This document shows positions 33,919-43,461 of a DNA stretch of 64,000 bases, piece after piece. Position 1 is the first letter of the stretch. Each line of letters opens with the position of its first letter. The translations under genes and the position numbers were made by a program. The notes below the pieces were generated by a model, which did not search any database, was not told the origin of the DNA, and saw nothing but the letters and a program-made list of their open reading frames with translations. Source of the stretch: UBA5072 sp963822145 (GTDB lineage Bacteria > Bacteroidota > Bacteroidia > Bacteroidales > UBA10428); contig CAWGGG010000001.1 in NCBI GenBank assembly GCA_963822145.1, positions 434,001 through 498,000 of the forward strand. Direction: 5' to 3'.

Positions 33919-34889
33919 TATTCCTCCCAGGTAAAGGCCTCCCGGATCAGGTCCAGGCTTTTGGGTATGGCTGTCATGGGGTCTTCCTTACCTTCAAACT
34001 CAATGGAGATATAGCCGCGGTAATCTGCTTTTTTGAATATAGCCGCCACACGCGCATAATCAATATCCAGGGTATACCATTTGCCTCCGCCGTAATAGGT
34101 TTTGGCCTGGATCAGGAAGGTTTTCGGTGCCATCATTTCCAATTGCTCATACTGGTTCTCCAGGAAATTACCGGTATCAGAGGTGATCTGCAGCCAGGGC
34201 GAACTGATGGCGTTGACGATCCGCAATACCCCTTCAGCTGTTCGCCCCAGTCCCCAGTGATTTTCCAGTCCCAGTACCACACCGCATTTTTCCGCAGTGG
34301 GTATGCACTTCCCAATGGCATCGATGACCCATTCAAAACCCTGATCCATGGTATAACCTTCCAGAATGGGCTCAATACCTTTGTTGGCCATCAGGTCATC
34401 AAAGGATCTGGTGGTATTCCACCGGCCTGTATTCAGCCGCATGGTAGGGATGCCCAGCATGTATGCCAGTTCTATCTGACGGATGGTTTTGGCCACTTCT
34501 TCATCCCTGGTTTTCTTGTCGGGATAAACAAATCCCTGGTGCGTGGAAAAACCCATGATATCAAGACCGGCATGAAATGCCTGTCGCTTCAAATTCTGCA
34601 GGTAACCATTCTCCTCGGATGCCATTTGCATCAACAGAAATTCAATACCATCGAAACCCATCCCTGCAGCTTTTTCTATACAATCTTCTATGGGAACGGT
34701 TTCTTTGGGTCCGTTGAACTGCCAGAAAGAATAGGTGGATACTCCGATCTTGTTCCGCCGGATCTTCCTGGTCTGAGCTTCTTTTTGGGCTACCGGCGTT
34801 GCCTTCCCCTTTGAGAAAGGCAGGCCGATTCCTGCTGCTGCACTCACCAGTGCAGCCTTTTGGAGAAACGAACGACGTGATGCTTGCAT
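33918..34889 (-). CDS. Exported sugar phosphate isomerase/epimerase-type TIM barrel, second copy
   Basis: The roughly 323-residue protein starts with a twin-arginine leader (ASRRSFLQKAALVSAAAG) and then a TIM barrel of the AP-endonuclease-2 type. It begins IGVSTYSFWQF and contains GVVLGLENHWG (Glu and His), ITSDTGNF (Asp) and GYISIEFEGKEDP (Glu) as metal-ligand strands. It is clearly different from the copy at 19570-20478. It is divergent from a GH2 lipoprotein gene, so a role in sugar breakdown is likely. The frame extends to 34925; the ATG at 34889 begins the Tat leader. Its stop codon is formed with the palindrome at 33875-33918. Confidence 0.85.
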   Translation of the reverse strand: MQASRRSFLQKAALVSAAAGIGLPFSKGKATPVAQKEAQTRKIRRNKIGVSTYSFWQFNGPKETVPIEDCIEKAAGMGFDGIEFLLMQMASEENGYLQNLKRQAFHAGLDIMGFSTHQGFVYPDKKTRDEEVAKTIRQIELAYMLGIPTMRLNTGRWNTTRSFDDLMANKGIEPILEGYTMDQGFEWVIDAIGKCIPTAEKCGVVLGLENHWGLGRTAEGVLRIVNAISSPWLQITSDTGNFLENQYEQLEMMAPKTFLIQAKTYYGGGKWYTLDIDYARVAAIFKKADYRGYISIEFEGKEDPMTAIPKSLDLIREAFTWEE

Positions 34890-34903
34890 GGCTTCTTTTT
34901 TAT

Positions 34904-34911
34904 TAAATTTA
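34904..34911. promoter_or_regulatory. Self-complementary TAAATTTA, possible shared -7 element
   Basis: TAAATTTA lies in the 42-base gap between the divergent TIM-barrel and GH2 genes. It differs from TAnnTTTG in one base and reads the same on both strands. Rightward, TTG at 34884-34886 is 17 bases upstream. Leftward, no good TTG is seen. Confidence 0.3.
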
Positions 34912-34931
34912 GGAAATAAATACACATCCCC

Positions 34932-36938
34932 ATGTTAAAATCAAAGCTTTTCACTGTCTTATTGCCGGCTTGCATCTTCCTGACTGCAGGCTGTAGTCCG
35001 TCGGGGAGGGAGATCCTGTCGCTGAGCGGCAAATGGAGTTTTTGCGTTGATTCCTTGTCAGCAGGAGAACTGAACAACTGGGGTGCACAAGGTTTGCCTG
35101 AGAACTTCACGCGTATGGTTGATGTGCCCCATGCCTGGAATGCAGACCAGGGAATGGAAAAATATTGGGGCATATGCTGGTATCAGCGCACCTTTGAAAT
35201 ATCGGCGAACCAGCTCGAAAAAACCGTCAGGTTGCAGTTTGATGCCGTTTACCACGATGCCATCATTTATGTAAACGGTAAAAAAGCCGGTGAACACATC
35301 GGCTCAGGGTACAATCGGTTTTACGTCAATATTTCTGAGTTGCTCCGGGAGGGAACAAATACCTTAACCGTACGGGTGGATAATGCTCCGTCGCGTGACA
35401 ATATTCCTTTTCTTAAAAGCTTCGACTGGGCCAATGATGGGGGCATCTACAGAAATGTTTACCTGGTGACCACCCAGCCCCGGGCGATCCGGAATATCCA
35501 TGTTATTGCCCTGCCGGAAGGAAAGCAGGGGACAGCCAGCATCCGGGTCAGTTTCATCGACACCGCTGCAATCGGGCGGTCAAAGACAAAGCTTTATGGG
35601 GTTATTACCGAGGAAAATCAGGATTCACATGCCGAGATCTTCAAGGGGGAATTGCCGGGAAAATTTGAAAACGGCTATTATGTTAGCTTGTTGAAATTTG
35701 ACTCCATAAATCCCTGGCATTTCGACTCGCCGAATCTATATAAGATCACCCTGAAAGTAATGATCCAGGGGATTGAACAGGATGAATATTCAACAACCTT
35801 TGGCTTCAGGAGTATCCGGGTGGAGAATAACAGGTATATCCTCAACGGCGAGCCGGTCCGTCTGATGGGGGTGGAGTGGATGCCCGGTTCAAACTTGGAG
35901 CGCGGAATGGCTGAAACCTCTGAAGATTTTGAAAAGAATCTGAACCTCATGAAAGGGGCGAACTGCATCTTTACCCGTTTTCACTGGCAACAGGATGAAT
36001 TTATTTTCGACTGGTGTGACCGCCACGGCATGCTGGTTCAGGAAGAGATCCCTTATTGGGGCGGAGTGACCAACATCAATGACACCTTGCTTGAGAGGGG
36101 CATGCAACACCTCAGTGAAATGGTGGATAACCATTATAATCACCCCTCCATTATTGCCTGGGGCATCGGAAATGAACTGGCCAGCCATCAGCCTTCCAAC
36201 ATCGAAGCGTTACAGAAACTATACCGGTATGCTAAAAGTATGGATTCGTCGCGTCTGGTAAATTACGTTACCAATAACCTGCATTGGGGCTACCCGGGTG
36301 AAGGCAAAGAAAAGCCCGATGCAACAAGTGATTTCGACATGATGATGTTTAACGAATACTTCAGCACCTGGTATGGAAAAAGTATACAGGTAGTATCCGG
36401 GGAACTTGACCGGATCGCCCGCGAATATCCCGGTAAACCGCTTACCATATCCGAATGGGGCGTTTGCGAACCGGTTCATAAAGGCGGAGATTTGCGCAGG
36501 CGTGAAGAAATGGTACAACAAAGTACCATCTACGGCTCCAAGGATTACCTTGCCGGTGCCATATATTTCTGCCTGAATGATTACAGGACACATATGGGCG
36601 AGGATTTTACCTACAGCTACCCACAGCGGGTTCATGGTGTATGCGACATCCACCTGAATCCCAAACCCTCCTATGATTCGCTGAAAAGGATCAGTTCTCC
36701 GGTTTTGGTGAAATCCATCACTGTTAAAAACAATGATGTTACCGTTGTCCTTGTGGGGAAAACGGGTCTGCCTGCTTACACCATTCACCATTACACCCTG
36801 GTCACACGAGACAATCGTATTACTCTGGACGAACTCAGGCCCGGGGAAGAAAAAACTCTTACCATCAGGACGGACGCCAGTGAACTTGCTATTCTCCGGC
36901 CTACTGGATTTGAGGTTTTGCGTTTAAAATTCAGGTAA
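34932..36938 (+). CDS. GH2 glycoside hydrolase (beta-galactosidase/glucuronidase type) lipoprotein
   Basis: The 668-residue protein has a lipoprotein leader ending ACIFLTAGC and the GH2 layout of sugar-binding sandwich, Ig-like domain and TIM barrel. Typical parts are SFDWANDGGIYRNVYLV at the end of the first domain and NRYILNGEPVRLMGVEWMP entering the barrel. The acid/base Glu is in IIAWGIGNELASH, and the nucleophile Glu is probably in LTISEWGVCEP. GH2 enzymes release terminal beta-galactose, glucuronate or mannose, and this one cannot be assigned. It acts at the envelope and lies 35 bases before an epimerase gene. Confidence 0.92.
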   Translation: MLKSKLFTVLLPACIFLTAGCSPSGREILSLSGKWSFCVDSLSAGELNNWGAQGLPENFTRMVDVPHAWNADQGMEKYWGICWYQRTFEISANQLEKTVRLQFDAVYHDAIIYVNGKKAGEHIGSGYNRFYVNISELLREGTNTLTVRVDNAPSRDNIPFLKSFDWANDGGIYRNVYLVTTQPRAIRNIHVIALPEGKQGTASIRVSFIDTAAIGRSKTKLYGVITEENQDSHAEIFKGELPGKFENGYYVSLLKFDSINPWHFDSPNLYKITLKVMIQGIEQDEYSTTFGFRSIRVENNRYILNGEPVRLMGVEWMPGSNLERGMAETSEDFEKNLNLMKGANCIFTRFHWQQDEFIFDWCDRHGMLVQEEIPYWGGVTNINDTLLERGMQHLSEMVDNHYNHPSIIAWGIGNELASHQPSNIEALQKLYRYAKSMDSSRLVNYVTNNLHWGYPGEGKEKPDATSDFDMMMFNEYFSTWYGKSIQVVSGELDRIAREYPGKPLTISEWGVCEPVHKGGDLRRREEMVQQSTIYGSKDYLAGAIYFCLNDYRTHMGEDFTYSYPQRVHGVCDIHLNPKPSYDSLKRISSPVLVKSITVKNNDVTVVLVGKTGLPAYTIHHYTLVTRDNRITLDELRPGEEKTLTIRTDASELAILRPTGFEVLRLKFR

Positions 36939-36973
36939 ATAATAAAGAATATTGAAAATAACCCAAACGAATC

Positions 36974-37915
36974 ATGAAAATATTCGTCATTGGCGGCACC
37001 GGCCTGGTGGGAAGTTATTTGCTGCCAGGATTGGTTGAAAGCGGAAATGATGTGTATGCCCTGACCCGTGCTGAGAATAAAATTGAAAAGATCAACCGGT
37101 TAGGGGCAACCGGCCTGTTGGGTGATATCCGAAATCCGAAAACCTTTGTCAGGGATTTACCCGGCCAGCTGGATGTCATCGTATTACTGGCCATGCCCAG
37201 TGTGAAACCTGCGCAAAGGATGACCCAAAAGCGGAAGGATGCCCTCAGGGAGGAAACCAATGATTTCTTCCGCAATTCCATGGATCTGGCCGTTCAATAT
37301 GATATCCCGGTTATTCTGCCGTCAGGGACGAGTTTCCATACTGAAGATCAGGAAATAGCCGATGAAACGTGGCCAATTCTCAGGATCGGACTCACCGAGA
37401 TCGGCCAGGATACTGATGAAATGGTAAATATGGCAATTAAGACACAGCATCCAAAAGTGATCCAGCTGCTATATGGAAAGATTTACGGAAACGGCGGCCT
37501 ATTCAGGTTCATGTACCGGATGATGGAAAAAGGACGCGGCCGGGTGATCGGCAGGGGCGACAACTGCATTCCCAACATCCATGCCAGTGATGCTGCTTCG
37601 GCCATCATCAAAGCGATTGAGAAACTGCCTTGGGGGGAAAAATTCATTATCGCTGACGATACGCCCGTTACACAAAGGGACTTTACCTGTTATTTGGCCT
37701 CGCTTATGAATAAAAAGCCTCCAGGGCATATCCCTGGCTGGATCATCCGGCTAATTTTGGGAAAAGATTTTTATGAAATCATCCGGATGAATTGTGTGGT
37801 TTCCAACGAAAAAGCAAAAAGAGTGCTGGATTGGAAGCCTGCGTATCCTTCTTACAAGGAAGGCCTGGAAGCCACGATCAATGAAATTAAAAAAAACAAG
37901 AATTATTTTGACTGA
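36974..37915 (+). CDS. NAD-dependent epimerase/dehydratase family protein
   Basis: The 313-residue product is an extended short-chain dehydrogenase. It begins MKIFVIGGTGLVGSYLLPG with the Gly-x-x-Gly-x-x-Gly turn. It continues through VIVLLAMPSV and a later LLYGKIYGNGGLFRF, where a Tyr-x-x-x-Lys pair is not clear. A sugar-nucleotide or small-molecule substrate is usual for this family, but no specific one can be named. It sits between a GH2 lipoprotein and a PIG-L deacetylase with gaps of 35 and 23 bases, so the three may be one unit. Confidence 0.82.
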   Translation: MKIFVIGGTGLVGSYLLPGLVESGNDVYALTRAENKIEKINRLGATGLLGDIRNPKTFVRDLPGQLDVIVLLAMPSVKPAQRMTQKRKDALREETNDFFRNSMDLAVQYDIPVILPSGTSFHTEDQEIADETWPILRIGLTEIGQDTDEMVNMAIKTQHPKVIQLLYGKIYGNGGLFRFMYRMMEKGRGRVIGRGDNCIPNIHASDAASAIIKAIEKLPWGEKFIIADDTPVTQRDFTCYLASLMNKKPPGHIPGWIIRLILGKDFYEIIRMNCVVSNEKAKRVLDWKPAYPSYKEGLEATINEIKKNKNYFD

Positions 37916-37938
37916 CTGCATCAATAATCCATCTCTAC

Positions 37939-39195
37939 ATGAAAGCAAAAATATCCTTTTGTTATGTCACATGCTGCCTGCTGGTTGCCATCGCGTTTAC
38001 ATCCGGAACCATATCTGCATCTGCCAGGGAGGGACCGCTGAATGTACTGGTGATATTTGCCCATCCGGACGAAGGTGAGATATATGCCGGTGGTATTACC
38101 ACCCTGTATACCCAACTGGGCCACCGGGTCAAATTCCTTTCCATTACCAATGGCGATGCCGGTCACTGGTCGATGGACCCCGTAGCCCTTGCCAAACGCC
38201 GCTACCAGGAAGCTATGGGAGCCAAACGGATCCTGGGTCTGGCCGACTATGAGGTACTGGATTATCATGACGGCAAATTGAAAAACTCCCCGGAGATCCG
38301 GCAAATCGTGGCTTCGCGGATCGAGGCATGGAAAGCAGATGTTGTTTTCCTGTTTTATCCCATTACCTCGGTGCCCGGCGGGCATAACGATAATATGCAG
38401 GCCGGTGAGATCGTCCGGGATGCGGCGGCATTGCTGAAAATGGAACATATGCCGGCCTTTCTTTATATGCGTGACTTTTTTACAACGGGATTTTCCCATA
38501 TACCGGATATTGCAGTGAATATCGAAGAGGTCTGGGAAACCAAGCTGCTGGCTTTAAAAGCTCATGAATCACAGGTAGTTGAATATAACCCCCATGCCGA
38601 CGGCATTCTTGAAGAGGTATTGAACAGCCCCGAAAAACGGCAGCAATATCTTTTCTACAATGCCTACCCTTACAGCCGGGTTACCCCGGACATACGGATT
38701 ACACTGGGGAAGTGGTATGGACAAGAAGCGGCAAAAAGCATGCAATGGGCCGAAGCTTTTGAATTTTCCGATTTCGGCAGGCAGTTGGATAATAGTGCCA
38801 TCGCTGAGATTTTCCCCATGCTGGGAAAGGTTTTCTCAGTTCCCGGTGCAACCGCATGGTTTGATACAGGAATCGAACTCGAGATAGGTCAGGTTGCAAT
38901 CATCCGCTCTGAAGGTGAAGTGGTATGGAAGAAAGACAGCTATGCCTTCAGCGGTCCGGCAGGAGCCTCTCCCTTTACAGCATGCAGTGAACGTCCTCTT
39001 CCGGGTTCGGGCGCAGGAGCGCTTATCGGCAGGATAGGACCTGCCGGTAATGCAGCATTTTTCATTGGCGGACAGCATCAGATAAACGCCTGCACTGCCG
39101 GACGGCTTTATCTCGGTATAAATGATGACAACTTAAAGGATAATGCCGGTTTCTTTGATATATGGATCCGATTGCTGCATAAGGAAAAGCCTTGA
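37939..39195 (+). CDS. PIG-L (LmbE-like) deacetylase, secreted
   Basis: The 418-residue protein has a signal peptide (around CYVTCCLLVAIAFTSG), then the PIG-L domain. Its metal site begins VLVIFAHPDEGEIYAGG and continues SITNGDAGHW. GGHNDNMQAGEIV gives the third ligand, in place of the usual HPDH form. These zinc enzymes remove N-acetyl groups from GlcNAc-type sugars. The last 150 residues are a separate beta-rich part that may bind substrate. It follows the epimerase gene by 23 bases. Confidence 0.88.
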   Translation: MKAKISFCYVTCCLLVAIAFTSGTISASAREGPLNVLVIFAHPDEGEIYAGGITTLYTQLGHRVKFLSITNGDAGHWSMDPVALAKRRYQEAMGAKRILGLADYEVLDYHDGKLKNSPEIRQIVASRIEAWKADVVFLFYPITSVPGGHNDNMQAGEIVRDAAALLKMEHMPAFLYMRDFFTTGFSHIPDIAVNIEEVWETKLLALKAHESQVVEYNPHADGILEEVLNSPEKRQQYLFYNAYPYSRVTPDIRITLGKWYGQEAAKSMQWAEAFEFSDFGRQLDNSAIAEIFPMLGKVFSVPGATAWFDTGIELEIGQVAIIRSEGEVVWKKDSYAFSGPAGASPFTACSERPLPGSGAGALIGRIGPAGNAAFFIGGQHQINACTAGRLYLGINDDNLKDNAGFFDIWIRLLHKEKP

Positions 39196-39318
39196 GAAAA
39201 CAGACAGAATGAACCTGTTTGAGGACTTTTGTTAAATAATGTTATAATTATCACATTACCTTATCCGTTATCCCTGAATTCTTCCTAATTTAGGATCTAC
39301 AAACCATTTATAACACAA

Positions 39319-40863
39319 ATGAAACCCATTCCACGAAGAAAATTCATTCGGGGCACTGCCCTTGCTGGCGGCGCCCTGTTGTTCCTTCCCGAATTGAAAG
39401 CGAGTATGTTGCTGAATTCTGAACCCACCGGCAATTATTTCCTGAAGGAATTCGGGATCGATGAAACCCTTTGCCACAAGTTGCTGGCAAAAGCGCTGTC
39501 AAAAGGCGGTGATTTTGCTGATCTGTATTTTGAATTCACCACTTCAAACTACCTGGGACTTGAAGATGCCAAAGTAACCCAGTCCTATGGCGACATTTCC
39601 CTTGGTGTTGGCATCCGAACGGTGAAAGGCGACCAGATTGGTTATGGTTTTACCCAGGAACTCACTGAGGAATCTATGCTTTCCGCTGCTGCAACGGCTT
39701 CTACTTTGTGCAACATGAATGCCACTGCGGTGAGCAGTTCCTTCACCAGACCCAAGGCGGGTAACTACTATCCGGTCGCTGCGGATTTCAGCGGTATTCC
39801 CGCCAAGACAAAATTACCGCTGCTGCAAAACATCAATCAGAAATGTTTTGCACTTTCATCCGAAATCGTGAAAGTAAATGCAGGATTTTCCAATGCAGTA
39901 AAACGCGTGATGATTGTTACCAGTGATGGCATCCTGGCTGAAGATCTGATTCCTTCAGGTTACCTGTATGCTTCCGTTGTTGCCGAAAGAAATGGTAAAC
40001 GGGAACAATCCGGCTGGAACCTGGGGGGTCGCCGCGATTTTGCCTACTATACCGATGAGGTAGTAAATCAAATTGCGACCACAGCGGTAAATAATACCCT
40101 GAAACTTTTTGACGCCATTCAGCCACCTGCCGGTGAGGTACCGGTAGTACTCGGACCAGGTGTTACAGGTATTTTGCTTCATGAAGCCATAGGCCATGGT
40201 ATGGAAGCTGACTTCAACCGGAAGAACACCTCCACCTACAGCACCATGATGGGTAAGAAGGTTGCCGAACCTTTCATCACCATAATTGACGATGCCACCA
40301 ATATGAATCTTGCCGGTAGTATCAATGTAGACGATGAAGGAATACCCGGTAAAAAAACCATCCTGGTAGAAAATGGTATCCTGACAAGTTATATACACGA
40401 CAGGATATCTGCGAAACATTATGGTGTTGAACCAACGGGGAATGGACGCCGGCAGGACTTCCAGAATTATCCTGTACCCCGCATGCGAAATACCTATATG
40501 CTGGGAGGACCTGCTTCTCCGGAGGATGTCATCAGGCAGGCCGGCAATGGTATATATGTTGAGAACGTAAGCAACGGCCAGGTGAAGATCGGCGAAGGTG
40601 ACTTTGCCTTTTACGTATCGCAGGGTCGCCTGATTGAGAATGGAAAACTTACTGCTCCGATTAAGGATGTTAATATTATGGGGAACGGCCCCAAAATGCT
40701 GGCCAATATTACCATGGCTGCCAATGATCTCGAAATGTATTATGGCGGTGCCGGACAATGTGGCAAAAGCGGCCAGGGTGTGCCGGTATCCTTCGGATTG
40801 CCCACCTGCCTGGTTAAATCACTAACCGTTGGGGGTACCCAGCAGAAAGGAGGCCAGTCATGA
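39319..40863 (+). CDS. tldD: TldD metalloprotease with Tat-like leader
   Basis: TldD is the catalytic half of the TldD/TldE protease that degrades unfolded peptides and processes modified peptides. The zinc motif HEAIGHGMEADF begins at His288, and LAGSINVDDEGIPGKKT with later Cys-Gly (GQCGKSGQG) matches the family. Unusually, residues 1-30 read PRRKFIRGTALAGGALLFLP, a twin-arginine leader, so this copy is predicted to be exported, whereas the E. coli protein is cytoplasmic. It overlaps the next gene by 4 bases (ATGA), so the pair is translationally coupled. The 514 residues are longer than E. coli TldD by about the leader. Confidence 0.9.
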   Translation: MKPIPRRKFIRGTALAGGALLFLPELKASMLLNSEPTGNYFLKEFGIDETLCHKLLAKALSKGGDFADLYFEFTTSNYLGLEDAKVTQSYGDISLGVGIRTVKGDQIGYGFTQELTEESMLSAAATASTLCNMNATAVSSSFTRPKAGNYYPVAADFSGIPAKTKLPLLQNINQKCFALSSEIVKVNAGFSNAVKRVMIVTSDGILAEDLIPSGYLYASVVAERNGKREQSGWNLGGRRDFAYYTDEVVNQIATTAVNNTLKLFDAIQPPAGEVPVVLGPGVTGILLHEAIGHGMEADFNRKNTSTYSTMMGKKVAEPFITIIDDATNMNLAGSINVDDEGIPGKKTILVENGILTSYIHDRISAKHYGVEPTGNGRRQDFQNYPVPRMRNTYMLGGPASPEDVIRQAGNGIYVENVSNGQVKIGEGDFAFYVSQGRLIENGKLTAPIKDVNIMGNGPKMLANITMAANDLEMYYGGAGQCGKSGQGVPVSFGLPTCLVKSLTVGGTQQKGGQS

Positions 40864-42200
40864 GCTTTAAGAAAGATCAGCAACAGGAATTCCGGGATCT
40901 GGCCGGTTGGGTAATCGACCAGGCCAAACAGTCCGGAGCAAATGATTGCAAGGTAAGTATTTCCAAAAGACGGTTCGTTGAGATCAATTATCGCGACCGT
41001 AAGCCGGAAGTCATTAAAGAGGCTACCACACAGGGATTGTATCTGGAGGTATACGTCAACAACAGATTTGCCGGCAGATCCACACCCGATTTCCGTAAAT
41101 CGACCCTGTCGGGCTTCATCACCGATTTGATGGACAACGCCAATATCATGGAGGAGGATCCCTTCCGCATGCTTCCTGATCCGAAATATTATGCCGGAAG
41201 AGCCACCCAGGATCTGCAGCTTGCCGATCCGAAACAGGCAGAACTGACTCCTGAAGAGCGGCATACCATGGCAAAAGCCGTGGAGGATGCCTGTTTACAG
41301 CAGGGTGGCGACAAGGTTATATCGGTGGAAGCAGGTGAATACGATGAAACCTATGAGGAATTCGTCCAAACCAGCAATGGCTTTGAAGGCTCTGTGCGTA
41401 CGACAGAAACCTGGGCAGGTGCATCCATGACAGCCCAGGACGAAGGCGACCGTCGTCCGGCAGGTTATCACTGGGTAGGATGCCGTTACCGCAACGATCT
41501 TCCTGCGCTTCAGGAAGTGGGTAAAACGGCGGCCAAAAGAACACTCGACTTGATGGGCGGGAAAAAGTTGCCTACCGAAACCCTCCCGGTCATCCTGGAA
41601 AACCGGGGTGCTGCCCGGGTACTCAATGGTTTGTTCAGTCCCCTTTCAGGAGGCAGCATACAGCAAAAACGCTCATTCCTCGCCGATAAAAAAGGTCAGG
41701 TTTTTGGCAGCAAGTTGTTGACGGTTCAGGATGATCCTTTCCTGCCCCGGGCGCTCGGATCCAAACTTTACGACAGTGACGGATTCCCGGCCAGAAAGCG
41801 TGATCTCATTTCCGAGGGTAAGGTAAATGAGTTCCTGATCGACTGGTATTATAGTCGTAAACTGGGCTGGGAACCCACCTCAGGATCCATTTCCAATCTC
41901 ATCATTCCGCCGGGTACACGCAGCGTGGATGAAATCATCAAGGACCTGGGTCGCTGCATCCTGATCACCGATTATATCGGCGGCAATTCCAATTCCACTA
42001 CCGGCGATTTCTCGGTGGGCATCATCGGCAAGCTGTTCGACAAAGGCCAGTTTGTACAGAATGTGGCTGAGATGAACATAGCGGATAACCACCTCAAGTT
42101 CTGGAATAAACTTGTTGAAGTGGCGAATGATCCCTGGATATACAGCCAGGCCAGATTCCCCAGTTTGGTTATCGAAGGGGTTGTGGTAGCGGGGATATGA
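40860..42200 (+). CDS. tldE: TldE/PmbA-type partner of TldD
   Basis: The 446-residue protein is the non-catalytic partner. It has the N-terminal DCKVSISKRRFVEINYRDR, the core VILENRGAARVLNGLFSPL and the conserved C-terminal region LIIPPGTRSVDEIIKDL. It lacks the HExxxH zinc motif found in TldD. No signal peptide is visible (MSFKKDQQQEF start), although its partner has one. The start ATG overlaps the tldD stop. The gene ends 10 bases before a palindrome at 42211-42238 that separates it from a convergent gene. Confidence 0.9.
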   Translation: MSFKKDQQQEFRDLAGWVIDQAKQSGANDCKVSISKRRFVEINYRDRKPEVIKEATTQGLYLEVYVNNRFAGRSTPDFRKSTLSGFITDLMDNANIMEEDPFRMLPDPKYYAGRATQDLQLADPKQAELTPEERHTMAKAVEDACLQQGGDKVISVEAGEYDETYEEFVQTSNGFEGSVRTTETWAGASMTAQDEGDRRPAGYHWVGCRYRNDLPALQEVGKTAAKRTLDLMGGKKLPTETLPVILENRGAARVLNGLFSPLSGGSIQQKRSFLADKKGQVFGSKLLTVQDDPFLPRALGSKLYDSDGFPARKRDLISEGKVNEFLIDWYYSRKLGWEPTSGSISNLIIPPGTRSVDEIIKDLGRCILITDYIGGNSNSTTGDFSVGIIGKLFDKGQFVQNVAEMNIADNHLKFWNKLVEVANDPWIYSQARFPSLVIEGVVVAGI

Positions 42201-42210
42201 TGGACATAGG

Positions 42211-42238
42211 GTAGAGCCGCGATGCCATGCGGCTCTAC
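42211..42238. repeat. Palindrome overlapping a stop codon (GTAGAGCCGC arms)
   Basis: GTAGAGCCGC at 42211-42220 and GCGGCTCTAC at 42229-42238 are perfect reverse complements around an 8-base loop. The right arm contains the TAG stop (42235-42237 on the minus strand) of the DUF4861 gene. It lies between convergent genes and could terminate both. The sequence resembles GTAGAG-type palindromes that recur in many Bacteroidota and cyanobacteria (from memory). Confidence 0.75.
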
Positions 42239-43440
42239 TTTATTTTACTCACGGCTTCTTTGAGTAACCCAATAAAATAATCCTTCTCCTTCACCTGGGG
42301 GTCCTGCATTTCCCATGCTGCCAGAAAACAATATTCAGCAGGTACCTCCTTATCCAGTGCCATTGATGCCAGATGGGTACTGACAATGCCTTGTCCGGAT
42401 ACAGGCGCTTCCCGGATTCTTTTAAACCGACCAGCCGGAATGATAAGCCCCATACCGAGCATTTCTCCGCTGATCCCCTGATTGCCCTGTGAGTATATGA
42501 TCTTCAGATTGCCTTCCGAAAGTGTATCGGCAGGAACATCATGCAGGTTTACAATCCCTGCCACCAGTTCTTCATCCCCCTGCAAATCGCTGATCCATAC
42601 CTTACTCCGGTAAAACCGGTCACCGGCATACAGGGAAATCCGATGGGTTACGCTGTACGTGCGATTGCCTGCGGGTACATTCCTGTAATGCAGTTCGAGG
42701 ATTGCCCGCACCGGGCCTTCTGTGATTAACCTGTATGTTCCGGCTTCGCAGGGACCAATGCGGTAAAGCGAGTCGCCGATGCCAATGGCAATCGCTCCGG
42801 CACCCAGGGAATTGCCGACCTTTAAGATATCCATGCCCCAATCGGCCAGTGTGTGATAATCCCTCCCGTTCAAACCAACACTGTCCAGGACCAGGTCACT
42901 GGTCCTTTTTCCAAAAATATCAATGCCGTTGCGCGCATCATAATAATTCCGGAAAGCAATCAGGTCATTTTCCCAGGCCGGACCTTCCATCTGGTATACA
43001 GGAGCTGTATATTTCGTGTCACTGGTCTTCATTCTCAAATCACCCGTAACTTCTTCAAAAGGTTTGGTCACCCTTCCAAAGCGGATGTTGGTGCGTGCCG
43101 GAAATTCGGGCAGCTGATCCATGCGTTCCAGGGTGATCTTCTTGGTTTCACCCGCTTCCAGGTCAGAAAGGAAGACCAGTTCATCCCACGTGCCGTCTCC
43201 GTCCATATCATCGCACTGTGTAGGAAGCCATTCACCATTCCCGTCCTTTGCTGCAACGAAGAACATACCCGAACTATCGGTAAGATATGTGGTTATTTCC
43301 GAGCGGCTGAGCACGGTAGCCTGATCCATAATATCAGCGTTTCCCGGATTGCTGATATCATAGGTCCTGCCTGATTGGCATGCCACCAATATACCCAGTA
43401 AAGGAATTATCCCCGTCCAAATAAATCTCCTGATATTCAT
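42235..43440 (-). CDS. DUF4861 lipoprotein of a pectin locus
   Basis: The 401-residue product has a lipoprotein leader (IIPLLGILVAC) and matches DUF4861, found almost only beside pectin and uronate genes. Characteristic parts are DDMDGDGTWDELVFLSDLEAGE, a central AWENDLIAFRNYYDARNGID and a C-terminal FLAAWEMQDPQVKEKDYF. A beta-sandwich able to bind or cleave acidic sugars is expected, but the activity is not established. It is the last gene of the leftward run kduI-kduD-DUF4861. Its TAG stop lies within the palindrome at 42211-42238. Confidence 0.82.
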   Translation of the reverse strand: MNIRRFIWTGIIPLLGILVACQSGRTYDISNPGNADIMDQATVLSRSEITTYLTDSSGMFFVAAKDGNGEWLPTQCDDMDGDGTWDELVFLSDLEAGETKKITLERMDQLPEFPARTNIRFGRVTKPFEEVTGDLRMKTSDTKYTAPVYQMEGPAWENDLIAFRNYYDARNGIDIFGKRTSDLVLDSVGLNGRDYHTLADWGMDILKVGNSLGAGAIAIGIGDSLYRIGPCEAGTYRLITEGPVRAILELHYRNVPAGNRTYSVTHRISLYAGDRFYRSKVWISDLQGDEELVAGIVNLHDVPADTLSEGNLKIIYSQGNQGISGEMLGMGLIIPAGRFKRIREAPVSGQGIVSTHLASMALDKEVPAEYCFLAAWEMQDPQVKEKDYFIGLLKEAVSKIK

Positions 43441-43461
43441 TTTTCACTATTAAATTTTAGT

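Noticed and set aside
33870..34814. Plus-strand frame of 314 codons
   Set aside because: It mirrors the TIM-barrel gene on the other strand, begins inside a palindrome, and has no family motif.
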